This document shows positions 1 through 8,024 of a stretch of DNA of 42,089 nucleotides, piece by piece. How positions within the stretch are numbered: the first letter of the stretch is position 1; every line of letters starts with the position of its first letter. Origin of the DNA: Candidatus Uhrbacteria bacterium. GTDB lineage: Bacteria > Patescibacteriota > Patescibacteriia > UBA9934 > GWF2-40-263. The stretch lies in the NCBI GenBank assembly GCA_016206085.1, contig JACQSF010000030.1, forward strand, positions 1 to 42,089. The letters are read 5' to 3'. The translations under genes were made by a program, and so were the position numbers. Under the pieces are notes generated by a model. That model was not told the DNA's origin, made no database searches, and worked only from the letters and a program-made list of their open reading frames with translations.

Positions 1-171
1 CACGGCGTCCTGCGCGAGAATTTTGATAGGAGAAGGGGTGACGTCTCCACCACGTCCCGCTGGCTTATCTGGCTGTGTGACAACACCAACAACTTCGATT
101 TCTGGATCACGAATAAGCTCCGTCAGGAAGGGAACAGAAAAGGCGGGTGTACCAAAGAAAACAATCTTCAC
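1..171 (-). CDS. fmt: Methionyl-tRNA formyltransferase, N-terminal part (truncated by window edge; GTG start)
   Basis: Minus-strand translation (M)[56 protein letters not shown] matches the Fmt N-terminus. The GTG start overlaps the def stop, in the classical priA-def-fmt order. Confidence 0.93.
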   Translation of the reverse strand, partial: MKIVFFGTPAFSVPFLTELIRDPEIEVVGVVTQPDKPAGRGGDVTPSPIKILAQDAV

Positions 172-644
172 ATCCCTGGGTGGCGGGTGTAGGTGTCCGC
201 CTTATCGATGAATAGGATTCCATCGAGATGATCGATCTCATGCTGGAAAATGACGGAGGTTAGATCTTTTACTTTGAGCGCAACACGTTCACCGTTGCGA
301 TCCAGCGCCCGGACCTTCACAACCTTGTGACGAGTGACGTAGCCCCAGATTCCGGGAACGGACAAGCAGCCCTCCTCAATGAAGTGTCCCTTACGAATGG
401 ATCGTGCTGTGATCTCTGGGTTCACGTATGCGGCTGGCCCCTTGCCATCGTCAACAATGATTACCCGTTTGTGCACGCCAATCTGCGGCGCGGCAATGCC
501 AATGCCATTTTCAAGACGCATCGAGTCTAAAAGATCATCGATGAGTGTCTGAATTTCTTTTCCAGCGAGCTCTTCCTTGCTGACAGGTTCGGATTTCTTT
601 CGTAAGAGATCGCTAGGGTTTTTGATGACAGGAAGGTGAGTCAT
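168..644 (-). CDS. def: Peptide deformylase (start at [10 protein letters not shown], not the longer 375-aa ORF)
   Basis: Motifs [19 protein letters not shown] and [12 protein letters not shown]. The upstream ORF extension is translated repeat DNA. Confidence 0.95.
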   Translation of the reverse strand: MTHLPVIKNPSDLLRKKSEPVSKEELAGKEIQTLIDDLLDSMRLENGIGIAAPQIGVHKRVIIVDDGKGPAAYVNPEITARSIRKGHFIEEGCLSVPGIWGYVTRHKVVKVRALDRNGERVALKVKDLTSVIFQHEIDHLDGILFIDKADTYTRHPGM

Positions 645-648
645 ATTT

Positions 649-775
649 TTTCTCGTCATTGCGAGGAGGGAGTCTGTTATCGACCGACGACGTAAAGTCG
701 CGTTGCGACCACGTCGCTTTACGCGAAGCAATCCTCTAAAAGATTGCTTCGGCTTGGCCTCGCAATGACGAGAAT
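649..775. repeat. Composite palindromic REP/MITE-like element, copy 1
   Basis: 17-bp perfect terminal inverted repeat TTCTCGTCATTGCGAGG (650-666) / CCTCGCAATGACGAGAA (758-774), with internal GAAGCAATC...GATTGCTTC and CGTAAAG...CTTTACG dyads. The second copy is at 41554-41631. Confidence 0.85.
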
Positions 776-798
776 GTTTAAATGAGTTTGAAAGATTA

Positions 799-2547
799 TC
801 AACCAAGAGCGTTTGTGTCAATGATATACCGATCAGGAAGCGACGTGAAGATCGATAACAGCGTCTCAACCTGCACAACAGGAACACCACATTCAAACAG
901 GTGATGACCTTGAGTATTCGTGAACACAGGATGGACGATGGCACCATCAATCCTAGAAATTTGGTCACGGAGTGTCGCCAGCGCAATTTGCGCACGTTTA
1001 GGTTCGTCCTCTTTGTAGAGGACTCGACTCCAGCGGTAGAGTGGGGAAAGATGAAACCGTTCGCGTGCTTTGAGTTCGTCAAGAGCCACATCAAAAGGAT
1101 GCTCAAAAACTTCATGAAGCATCTCCTGACTTGCTGTCTCAATAATGATCGGGGCGCGTCTTCCAAATCCCAACCAGGCCCATTGCCACACATCACGTAA
1201 CAGCTCTTCAATCGCACCAGGACCAGACGTATAGAGTGGGGCGTCGGCGGTAAGGTGAACCACAAGTCCGACATCGGATTTTCGAAACGGGTCATATTGG
1301 GCTTCGTAGTAGAACGTGGTAACGACGAGGATGTCTGTCTTGTCGTCGCCTAGGCGTTCTTTATCAATGACGGACACGCTTCGATCTGGAAAGAGACGCT
1401 GAAGCTCAAGCGCGAGATCCTGGTTCCCATAGGAGAGCGTCTTGAACGTTGTTCCTCCACAACTTGAACAATGTGCTCCGAGCACGGCTCTTGTCTGACA
1501 CCGCAGGCATTCCATCCAATTTTCCTTTTTGTTGTACACGCACACCACCTGTTTGCCTGCGTCTAGCGCTGTGCTGATTGCCTCAAGACTCGTGTGACTC
1601 AAGAGGGGGGAGGATGACGCACCACGCTCCTGATTCACGTTGACGATCTGAACACTCGGATAGACGCCCCAGTTCAAACGTTCAGATTCGTTAAAGCGTA
1701 AAAGCGTTGACGGCTGTGGGGCGACATCTAAACAAAAGAGGTTAGAACCAAAGGCTCGACGATGTTCCCAGACGATCTCGCGCGTATCATATCGCGGGTT
1801 TCGATCGCTCTGCTTGTGGACCCGGTCGCCTGAACGCAAGAGGAAGACGGTGGTGATACTCGAGTCGATCGCCATGAGCGCGGTTCTTGTTCCAAGAAGA
1901 ACACCACGGGAAGATTGTCGATATCCCTGCCACGTCTCAAATCGTTCACGGTCAGTTTCGTCACCAGTGATAATGAGGGGCGTGAACCCCGTCAGACGAC
2001 TCTTGAGAAGTTGCACATCTCGGACGGTCGGGGCGATGATAATGGCCTTCTGCTCTGGCTGTTTTTGCAGATAGCCAAGAATGACGGCCGCCGCTCGACG
2101 AAGATCGGGCGTTTGAATAAAGGCCTGTCCACGCACAGCTAATGTCTGCACGATACGCAGGACATGCTCGGCCTCTGAGCTTGGAAGGGTAAGTGGTAGC
2201 CAGGCAAGATCTGACGTGCGTCCACTCGAGGGTCGAACCGGAGGCGTGGGCAACGCGGCGTACAAGACGGATGAGATAGACTGCGCCAGGTCATGCGCCA
2301 GGCGTTCAAAAAAAGAGAGCTCCTCCTCTCTTATCCCAATGTCATTGCGTACCCACGCTATTTCCTTGAGCGTGATGCCCCGTGGCGGTTTGTCCTTCAC
2401 TTGTCGAACCATGCCCCAGAGTTCCTCTTGCCGATAGGGGATCCGTACAAACGAGCCTCGTACAGGAGTCTCTCCCTCTGGCACGAGGTAATCGAAAGCC
2501 TTCTTGCCGCGCGGAAGCCTCATGAGTGGGTAGACTTCCGCAATCAT
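799..2547 (-). CDS. priA: PriA-like primosomal protein N' with degenerate helicase motifs
   Basis: PriA-like N-terminal domain (MIAEVYPLMRLPRGKKAFDYLVPEG), LGTRTAL motif, Zn-binding CLRC...CSSC, and synteny with def-fmt. Walker A and DEEH motifs are not recognisable. Confidence 0.85.
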   Translation of the reverse strand: MIAEVYPLMRLPRGKKAFDYLVPEGETPVRGSFVRIPYRQEELWGMVRQVKDKPPRGITLKEIAWVRNDIGIREEELSFFERLAHDLAQSISSVLYAALPTPPVRPSSGRTSDLAWLPLTLPSSEAEHVLRIVQTLAVRGQAFIQTPDLRRAAAVILGYLQKQPEQKAIIIAPTVRDVQLLKSRLTGFTPLIITGDETDRERFETWQGYRQSSRGVLLGTRTALMAIDSSITTVFLLRSGDRVHKQSDRNPRYDTREIVWEHRRAFGSNLFCLDVAPQPSTLLRFNESERLNWGVYPSVQIVNVNQERGASSSPLLSHTSLEAISTALDAGKQVVCVYNKKENWMECLRCQTRAVLGAHCSSCGGTTFKTLSYGNQDLALELQRLFPDRSVSVIDKERLGDDKTDILVVTTFYYEAQYDPFRKSDVGLVVHLTADAPLYTSGPGAIEELLRDVWQWAWLGFGRRAPIIIETASQEMLHEVFEHPFDVALDELKARERFHLSPLYRWSRVLYKEDEPKRAQIALATLRDQISRIDGAIVHPVFTNTQGHHLFECGVPVVQVETLLSIFTSLPDRYIIDTNALG

Positions 2548-3332
2548 ACGTGAATCTGTCCCACAAGATAACCGACGCCGAATGGATGTTCGTAGGAAAG
2601 AATTTCAACGCGGATCTTTTTACGCTCGAGAATCCCAAACAAGATGAGCAACTGTTCTTGGATGCAGGCGCTGGCACCCGCGAGAAGTTCCGTGCTCATG
2701 GAGAGTAATCCCGATGTCGCAATGCCCTTCACCGCTTCGAGAATCTTCTGATCGTATTCTTCGCCCTCTGGTTTGTAGCCGAGTGGTGCATCAGAGTTCA
2801 GACAATGCGAAAGATCTCCCGAGGCGACAACGGCGATGCGTTTACCTGATCGTTCAAAAACATCCTTGAGCTCTGTTCCAAAACGGACATGCTCCTTGGC
2901 CGAAAGACCAGAGAAGGAGAGAGGAACGATTTTTATCTTAGGAAGATTCTCTGCCAGAAAGTATAGCGGCACACCTGTTCCATAATCGAGTGTCGCGCTT
3001 GAGTCCAGCGTGAACGGGACGGCTTTGTCGTGCATGTGTGCTTCGATTTCACTCATGAGTTCAACATCAGGCTCGAGAATCCGCGAGGTTGCAAGATCAC
3101 CAAAATCTCTAAAGTCGATGGCATACTTGTCGTGGAGATTGAGAGAAAAAGCATTTTTATGCTGTATGGCATGCGAGGAAATCACAACAATAACGTCTGG
3201 ATGCGAGGCGTAAAGCTCCTCCTCCAAGTGTTGAAGAGCGACTGTTGTCGTCTCAAGCTTTGCGACGTTCTCTTTGCCGACGCCTGGAATAAGGAGTGGT
3301 GTGTGCGGGGTGATGGCGGCGAAGCAGATCAT
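2544..3332 (-). CDS. MEMO1/AmmeMemoRadiSam system protein B-like (class III extradiol dioxygenase superfamily fold)
   Basis: ITPHTPLLIPGVGKEN, HPDVIVVISSHA, VVASGDLSHCL and SYEHPFGVGYLVGQI. Overlaps the priA start by 4 nt (ATGA-type coupling). Confidence 0.8.
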   Translation of the reverse strand: MICFAAITPHTPLLIPGVGKENVAKLETTTVALQHLEEELYASHPDVIVVISSHAIQHKNAFSLNLHDKYAIDFRDFGDLATSRILEPDVELMSEIEAHMHDKAVPFTLDSSATLDYGTGVPLYFLAENLPKIKIVPLSFSGLSAKEHVRFGTELKDVFERSGKRIAVVASGDLSHCLNSDAPLGYKPEGEEYDQKILEAVKGIATSGLLSMSTELLAGASACIQEQLLILFGILERKKIRVEILSYEHPFGVGYLVGQIHV

Positions 3333-4747
3333 AGTGATGTTGAGGCGATTTCTACATCTTCCTCTTCAAATTCAGTGTCTAGTTCAAGAACCTCTCCGAG
3401 TGGATGCTCAAGAACAGCTCGTTCTGAGGTCCAGACAACCTGACTCCAGTCCCATCCGAAACTGTAGAATGTTAGTTCATCCGCGATGGGTCGGCGCATG
3501 CCTTCTGAGATGACAAATACGTCAGGGGATCCAGGAACGCCGGTCAATGTTCCGTCTTGGAATAAGACGGATTCACCCGTCTCAAAGACTTCGAGATCCT
3601 CTGTACTTGCAGGGGTGAGGGGAGTGCTTGCGAATCGATTCTTTAACACTTCTCGAGAAAAGATCGGGTGTTTTTCTCCGTCTTCAACCCAGAAGACGCC
3701 GCCAGTTGTCGTATCCTGGAGAAGCGCACCCTGTGCGTAGCTCGAGGTTAGAGTGAGCGGCTCGCCCTCAGCATACGAACCGAGATCTTCCCATTCAACG
3801 TCTACGATTTCGTCGGTGGAGAATCCAAGTGAACGAAACGCTTCCATCGAAGTGAAGCCCCTACGAGCATCATCCACGATCAAGTACACGGTTCCACCCG
3901 GAGAGCGCAAGAGGGAATAGTTTGGGAAACTAATCGGCGAACCGATGGGGTACTGCTCAAGGGTACTCGAGCTTACTTGAACGACGGTGTTCGGATTGAA
4001 ACGTGAGTAGAACGCCGTGCGCGAGGTGATGGGTCGGCGCTCACCGTATTGGATAAGCCAGATGCCGCCGGACTCTTTATCCTGGAGAAGACTTCCGGTC
4101 ACGTACTCGTACGTGAACCAACGATCCCAGATGATCGCAAAGTTTTCATTGCCATGCAGGTGCGGCGTGTAGGTGTAAAGTGCAGCGGTTGCGTTGTTTA
4201 CAGGCGTGACAAGAGTTCCGTCGATCGTCTTCTCGATGCCTGGTCCCATTCCCGTTTCCGTATAGCCACGACTTTCCAGATCCTCGAGGTAGGATTCGCG
4301 AATGCGCTTAGCTGCATAGTAGACTTGGTTGCCAAAACCCATGTACTTGGCAATGCGAGGATCGTCCTTTGAACAGTCGTCACAGACCGCATAGCCCATG
4401 GCCCAGTCGAGTTGGTCCTGCGAGAGAGAATCGTCTTCGACTAAGCTTTGTTCTCGTTGCAGAAGCACTAACAAGAATCTTGGCGAGAGTTCAAACTCCT
4501 GAGCGGCGTTGTAGATGATTTCTGCAGCACTCAATTCTTCGTTGTTCACATCTGATCCGGTGTATTCATCTAGCGCTCCACGAATCAAAAAATGCTCGAT
4601 ATCCAAGAGACTCATGGAATACACATCGAGCATTTCCGTGTCTGACACGAGGTATTCTGGGTCAACAATGAACTCATCCGCCTGAGCGGTAACAAAAGGC
4701 TGGAAGGCAATATAGACCGCAAACGAACCAAAAAACAGGCGTTTCAT
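3329..4747 (-). CDS. Secreted protein: N-terminal lysozyme-like region plus tandem GG.(V/I)W....G.(R/K)(R/H)PI repeat units
   Basis: Signal peptide MKRLFFGSFAVYIAFQPFVTAQA. Repeated units such as GSLLQDKESGGIWLIQYGERRPITSRTAFYSRF, GALLQDTTTGGVFWVEDGEKHPIFSREVLKNRF and GSPDVFVISEGMRRPIADELTFYSFGW. Confidence 0.7.
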   Translation of the reverse strand: MKRLFFGSFAVYIAFQPFVTAQADEFIVDPEYLVSDTEMLDVYSMSLLDIEHFLIRGALDEYTGSDVNNEELSAAEIIYNAAQEFELSPRFLLVLLQREQSLVEDDSLSQDQLDWAMGYAVCDDCSKDDPRIAKYMGFGNQVYYAAKRIRESYLEDLESRGYTETGMGPGIEKTIDGTLVTPVNNATAALYTYTPHLHGNENFAIIWDRWFTYEYVTGSLLQDKESGGIWLIQYGERRPITSRTAFYSRFNPNTVVQVSSSTLEQYPIGSPISFPNYSLLRSPGGTVYLIVDDARRGFTSMEAFRSLGFSTDEIVDVEWEDLGSYAEGEPLTLTSSYAQGALLQDTTTGGVFWVEDGEKHPIFSREVLKNRFASTPLTPASTEDLEVFETGESVLFQDGTLTGVPGSPDVFVISEGMRRPIADELTFYSFGWDWSQVVWTSERAVLEHPLGEVLELDTEFEEEDVEIASTSL

Positions 4748-4777
4748 AACAGAACGATTATATCACAGAACGATGGG

Positions 4778-4793
4778 CTGGGGTCAGGTCTCC
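4778..4793 (+). repeat. CTGGGGTCAGGTCTCC repeat, copy A
   Basis: The same 16-mer occurs on the minus strand at 7943-7958. Both copies are intergenic. Confidence 0.45.
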
Positions 4794-4804
4794 GGTCGTC
4801 TGAT

Positions 4805-5737
4805 TTAGTCGAAATACGGGACTTTCCACCACTCGTATGGGTCAACGTAGCGAAGATGTCGGTCGAGTTTGGCAAGCTCTGTCATGTCGCCTTCGGAAAG
4901 TTCAAAGGAAAAAATATCTGCATTCTGGGCGATGTGTTCAGGACTGGTGCTCTTAGGAATCACAACAGTTCCACGTTCCACACCCCAACGAAGACAGATC
5001 TGCGCGGGTGATTTTCCATGAGCCTGAGCGATGCGCTGAATCGTAGGATCATCCAGCAAGGCTGGTTTACTTCCATTCATTTCGACTTGCGAACCAAGCG
5101 GAGAATAGGCTGTCACGGCGATACCGAGCTGCTGACAAAATTCAATCATGCGTGGTTGCTGGCAATAGGGGTGCAGTTCAATCTGATTCACCGCAGGGGT
5201 GATCTGCGTGTAGGTGAGTAGATCGACGAGCATGGGCGCAGTGAAATTTGAAATTCCAATCGCTTTTACGAGACCGTCGCGCACGAGCTCCTCCATTGCC
5301 TCCCAGGTTTCACGAACAGAAACCTTTGCGGGAATGAGCACACCGTCTTTATCGTCGGGTTCAATTCCTTGCCCATGTGGGGACGCGACCCCGAAGTGCA
5401 TGAGGTACAAATCGAGATAGTCCACCTGAAGATCATGAAGTGACTTTTCGCACGCGACGCGGACATCGCTCTTTGCGTGGTCGTAGTTCCAAAGTTTACT
5501 CGTGATAAAAACATCTTCTCGACGGCGCCCTCCGTCGAACACCTTTGCAAATACCTCACCAACACCCGATTCATTCTCATACACATGGGCGCAATCGATA
5601 TGCGAGTACCCATGCTCCATAAGCGCAATCTCAACAGCCGCTCTTATACGATCCTTCGGCGCATTCCAGGTTCCAAGACCAAGCAGAGGCATCTGTGCAC
5701 CCGTATTCAATTTGAGAAAATTGGTCGTTGAGAACAT
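4805..5737 (-). CDS. Aldo/keto reductase
   Basis: MPLLGLGTWNAPKD, GYSHIDCAHVYENESGVGE, DYLDLYLMHFG, AIGISNF and VIPKSTSPEHIAQNADIFSFELSEGDM are AKR superfamily signatures. Confidence 0.95.
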   Translation of the reverse strand: MFSTTNFLKLNTGAQMPLLGLGTWNAPKDRIRAAVEIALMEHGYSHIDCAHVYENESGVGEVFAKVFDGGRRREDVFITSKLWNYDHAKSDVRVACEKSLHDLQVDYLDLYLMHFGVASPHGQGIEPDDKDGVLIPAKVSVRETWEAMEELVRDGLVKAIGISNFTAPMLVDLLTYTQITPAVNQIELHPYCQQPRMIEFCQQLGIAVTAYSPLGSQVEMNGSKPALLDDPTIQRIAQAHGKSPAQICLRWGVERGTVVIPKSTSPEHIAQNADIFSFELSEGDMTELAKLDRHLRYVDPYEWWKVPYFD

Positions 5738-5739
5738 AG

Positions 5740-6837
5740 CTAGATAAGCTCATTCTCGATATTTATCTCGCCATGCATGTCCTCAAGCATCTTGCTCTTG
5801 ATTTGCTCGTAGCTGAAATTTTGAGCAAGGAGCCAGGAGAGCTTAACCGTGATTGACTCGATACTCATATCAAACGCGGGGATTGCAAGATCAAGATCTC
5901 GCAGTTCTTTCCCCGGCTCGTTCACTTGGAAACTTGCAACACCACTTGGAGCCTGCGATGTAACAACGATGGGAATCTGCTTTTCTTTCAAATAGAGAAA
6001 TGCTTCTCGCAAGTGTTGGCTTGCATCGCCGGCGCCGAACGCACGGAAGACAAACGCTTTGATCCCGTTATTCTCCACCAATGAGGCAAAAAGTTTGGGT
6101 GACATTCCGGGGAATTCTGTAAGCGAGGCGATGGTCGAGGTCTGAAAATCTTTCTTCACACTCAGTACACGCGATTGAATCGCCAATGGCTCCGACTTGG
6201 TCAGATAACCCAGGTGTTTATTCAAAGCTGACTCGCTGATACGAATAAATCGGCCGATCTGTCCGATGGATCCTGTTTGAAACGCTTTGAATGGATCGTA
6301 ATCAAAGTCAGTCCCTTTTTTGACGCGCACGCCCGTAATGATCTGGCTTCCAAAGCACGCCATCACGCCCTTGATCTGATGGTATCCCCAGACGGCAAGA
6401 CGAAGGGCGTTCACCAGGTTGGTTGTTGCGTCTGTTCCTAAATAACCAAGCGGTACTTGCGCGCCGGTGACGATGACGGGTTTATTGATGTTCTCGAGCG
6501 CAAAGGAAAGAGCGGCACAGGTGTATCCCATGGTATTGGTTCCATGCAAGACAATGAAGGCATCGTAATCGTCATAGACCTCTTGAATCTTCCCAGTAAG
6601 CGTCGTCCAGTTCTCAGGAAGGATATTGGAGCTATCCACGTTGAAGAGCTCGTGAACCTCTGGAATAATTTCGACGTTCCAATTCTGCTTCACAATCTCG
6701 CAAGAGGCTTTGAGCACCTCCATGAAACTGTTGGGATCGGATTTCACATTCTGGGACACGTCACTTTTGGCGACATTTCCAGCCACGGTGCCACCCGTGA
6801 AGAGAACAAGAACCCGTTTTGTTGCGTAGTTACTCAT
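5740..6837 (-). CDS. L-asparaginase family protein (type I/II fold)
   Basis: N-terminal LFTGGTVAGN; second active-site region FIVLHGTNTMGYTCAALSFAL; KPVIVTGAQVPLG. Confidence 0.92.
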   Translation of the reverse strand: MSNYATKRVLVLFTGGTVAGNVAKSDVSQNVKSDPNSFMEVLKASCEIVKQNWNVEIIPEVHELFNVDSSNILPENWTTLTGKIQEVYDDYDAFIVLHGTNTMGYTCAALSFALENINKPVIVTGAQVPLGYLGTDATTNLVNALRLAVWGYHQIKGVMACFGSQIITGVRVKKGTDFDYDPFKAFQTGSIGQIGRFIRISESALNKHLGYLTKSEPLAIQSRVLSVKKDFQTSTIASLTEFPGMSPKLFASLVENNGIKAFVFRAFGAGDASQHLREAFLYLKEKQIPIVVTSQAPSGVASFQVNEPGKELRDLDLAIPAFDMSIESITVKLSWLLAQNFSYEQIKSKMLEDMHGEINIENELI

Positions 6838-6963
6838 ATTATTTTATATGTCTGGAGCCTAGATTAACATAGAAATAGCGGTTCGCAAAAACGAGCTACA
6901 GCAGCTTATTCTGTAAAAGGGTCACAAAATTTCGCAGGTGAGAAAAAATGTATCCTTTTCTGC

Positions 6964-6995
6964 GGACAAAAGTTCGTATATACGAAAAACTGTCC
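6964..6995. repeat. Imperfect palindrome GGACA-aaag-TTCGTATATACGAA-aaac-TGTCC
   Basis: Perfect 14-bp core dyad TTCGTATATACGAA flanked by inverted GGACA/TGTCC. Confidence 0.8.
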
Positions 6996-7010
6996 GTGAT
7001 CCTGAAACCT

Positions 7011-7037
7011 AAACACCCTCCGCAATGGAGGATGTTT
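7011..7037. terminator. Hairpin terminator after the SET gene
   Basis: AAACACCCTCC-gcaat-GGAGGATGTTT, 10 of 11 paired, T run on the plus strand; lies 10 nt beyond the SET gene stop codon. Confidence 0.6.
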
Positions 7038-7046
7038 TTGATGTGC

Positions 7047-7556
7047 TTAGTTGAACTTCGTTTTCAGATACGGTGAGAAGTAATCGCCGAAACGATCCTG
7101 GAGGTCCTTGCGCTTCCAGTCGTCTGGGGTGACTTTCCCTCGACACGCCGAACTGTCACAGCCGCACTCGAATGAATCGAAGTCTGTTTCCATGAATCCG
7201 TAGTCGAGAAAAACTTCTTCATCCTTGCTGATGTCTCGGATAGCAACAAGTTCAATCTGACTTCGAAAGCCGAAATTTGGTTCGCAGGAATGATTGATAA
7301 TCCCTTCTGTCTGTAGTTCCTCTCTCGAAGCAGGAACCATGAAAAAATCCTCGCTCAGCTGAATCCCAGCATGGCCACCCTCCTTGCGATATTCCCTGAT
7401 CTCGCTTCTTGGGACAACGATGCCGCCGTAAACCATGACGACTTCACCTTTGGCGATATCCGCATTCGCCACAACCCCAAGGCCATGAATAGGGGACTCA
7501 AACGAGTCCGTCTTGGGATTGCGCCAGCGATGTGTCCAGCGAGAATGAAGATCCAT
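7047..7556 (-). CDS. SET-domain protein lysine methyltransferase-like, with post-SET cysteines
   Basis: SPIHGLGVVANADIAKGEVV, INHSCEPNFGF, DEEVFLDYG and CGCDSSACRG. Confidence 0.9.
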   Translation of the reverse strand: MDLHSRWTHRWRNPKTDSFESPIHGLGVVANADIAKGEVVMVYGGIVVPRSEIREYRKEGGHAGIQLSEDFFMVPASREELQTEGIINHSCEPNFGFRSQIELVAIRDISKDEEVFLDYGFMETDFDSFECGCDSSACRGKVTPDDWKRKDLQDRFGDYFSPYLKTKFN

Positions 7557-7565
7557 AGAAGTGGC

Positions 7566-7895
7566 TTAGTTGCATTCAAATCCTAACTGCCCTGCTTTAT
7601 CGGCTTGTCCTGAGCCAAAATCTTTTAAGTAAATGACACGTCCGTCTTGTTCTACAACGTAGCGATGAGAACCACCAGACCCATAGATCACCCCAACACC
7701 GTCATTCAGAGCATTTTCTAGAGCTCCTTCAATTGAGTGCTCTCTCCACTTCGGTTGAAATTTTTCATACCAGTCTCGACCCTCCATAACTATCAGCGCC
7801 TCGATCACCGCTTCTCGATTTGTGAGGAGATTCATTTTATAATGTTGTTCTAATTCAACAACCCCATCCGGCCTTGTTTCACGTCGCTCAGTCAT
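7566..7895 (-). CDS. Hypothetical protein (about 109 aa)
   Basis: ORF 10 nt upstream of the SET gene in the same orientation; no family recognised. Confidence 0.55.
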   Translation of the reverse strand: MTERRETRPDGVVELEQHYKMNLLTNREAVIEALIVMEGRDWYEKFQPKWREHSIEGALENALNDGVGVIYGSGGSHRYVVEQDGRVIYLKDFGSGQADKAGQLGFECN

Positions 7896-7942
7896 ATGAG
7901 AAAAGCATAGCACAAACAATGTTTAGATCAAACGTGGACAGT

Positions 7943-7958
7943 GGAGACCTGACCCCAG
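7943..7958 (-). repeat. CTGGGGTCAGGTCTCC repeat, copy B
   Basis: Exact reverse-strand match to 4778-4793. Confidence 0.45.
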
Positions 7959-7989
7959 ATGAAAATGTACAGGCTCTAACCACCCCTAG

Positions 7990-8010
7990 CCCCTCCTTGA
8001 AAAGGAGGGG
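7990..8010. terminator. Hairpin after clpB (palindromic repeat or terminator)
   Basis: CCCCTCCTT-gaa-AAGGAGGGG perfect 9-bp stem, 15 nt beyond the clpB stop. Confidence 0.6.
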
Positions 8011-8024
8011 GATCGGACAGCTGA

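Noticed and set aside
168-1295. 375-aa ORF as a long peptide deformylase
   Set aside because: Only the C-terminal 158 aa is Def. The rest is translated palindromic repeat and antisense priA; the real start is ATG at 644.
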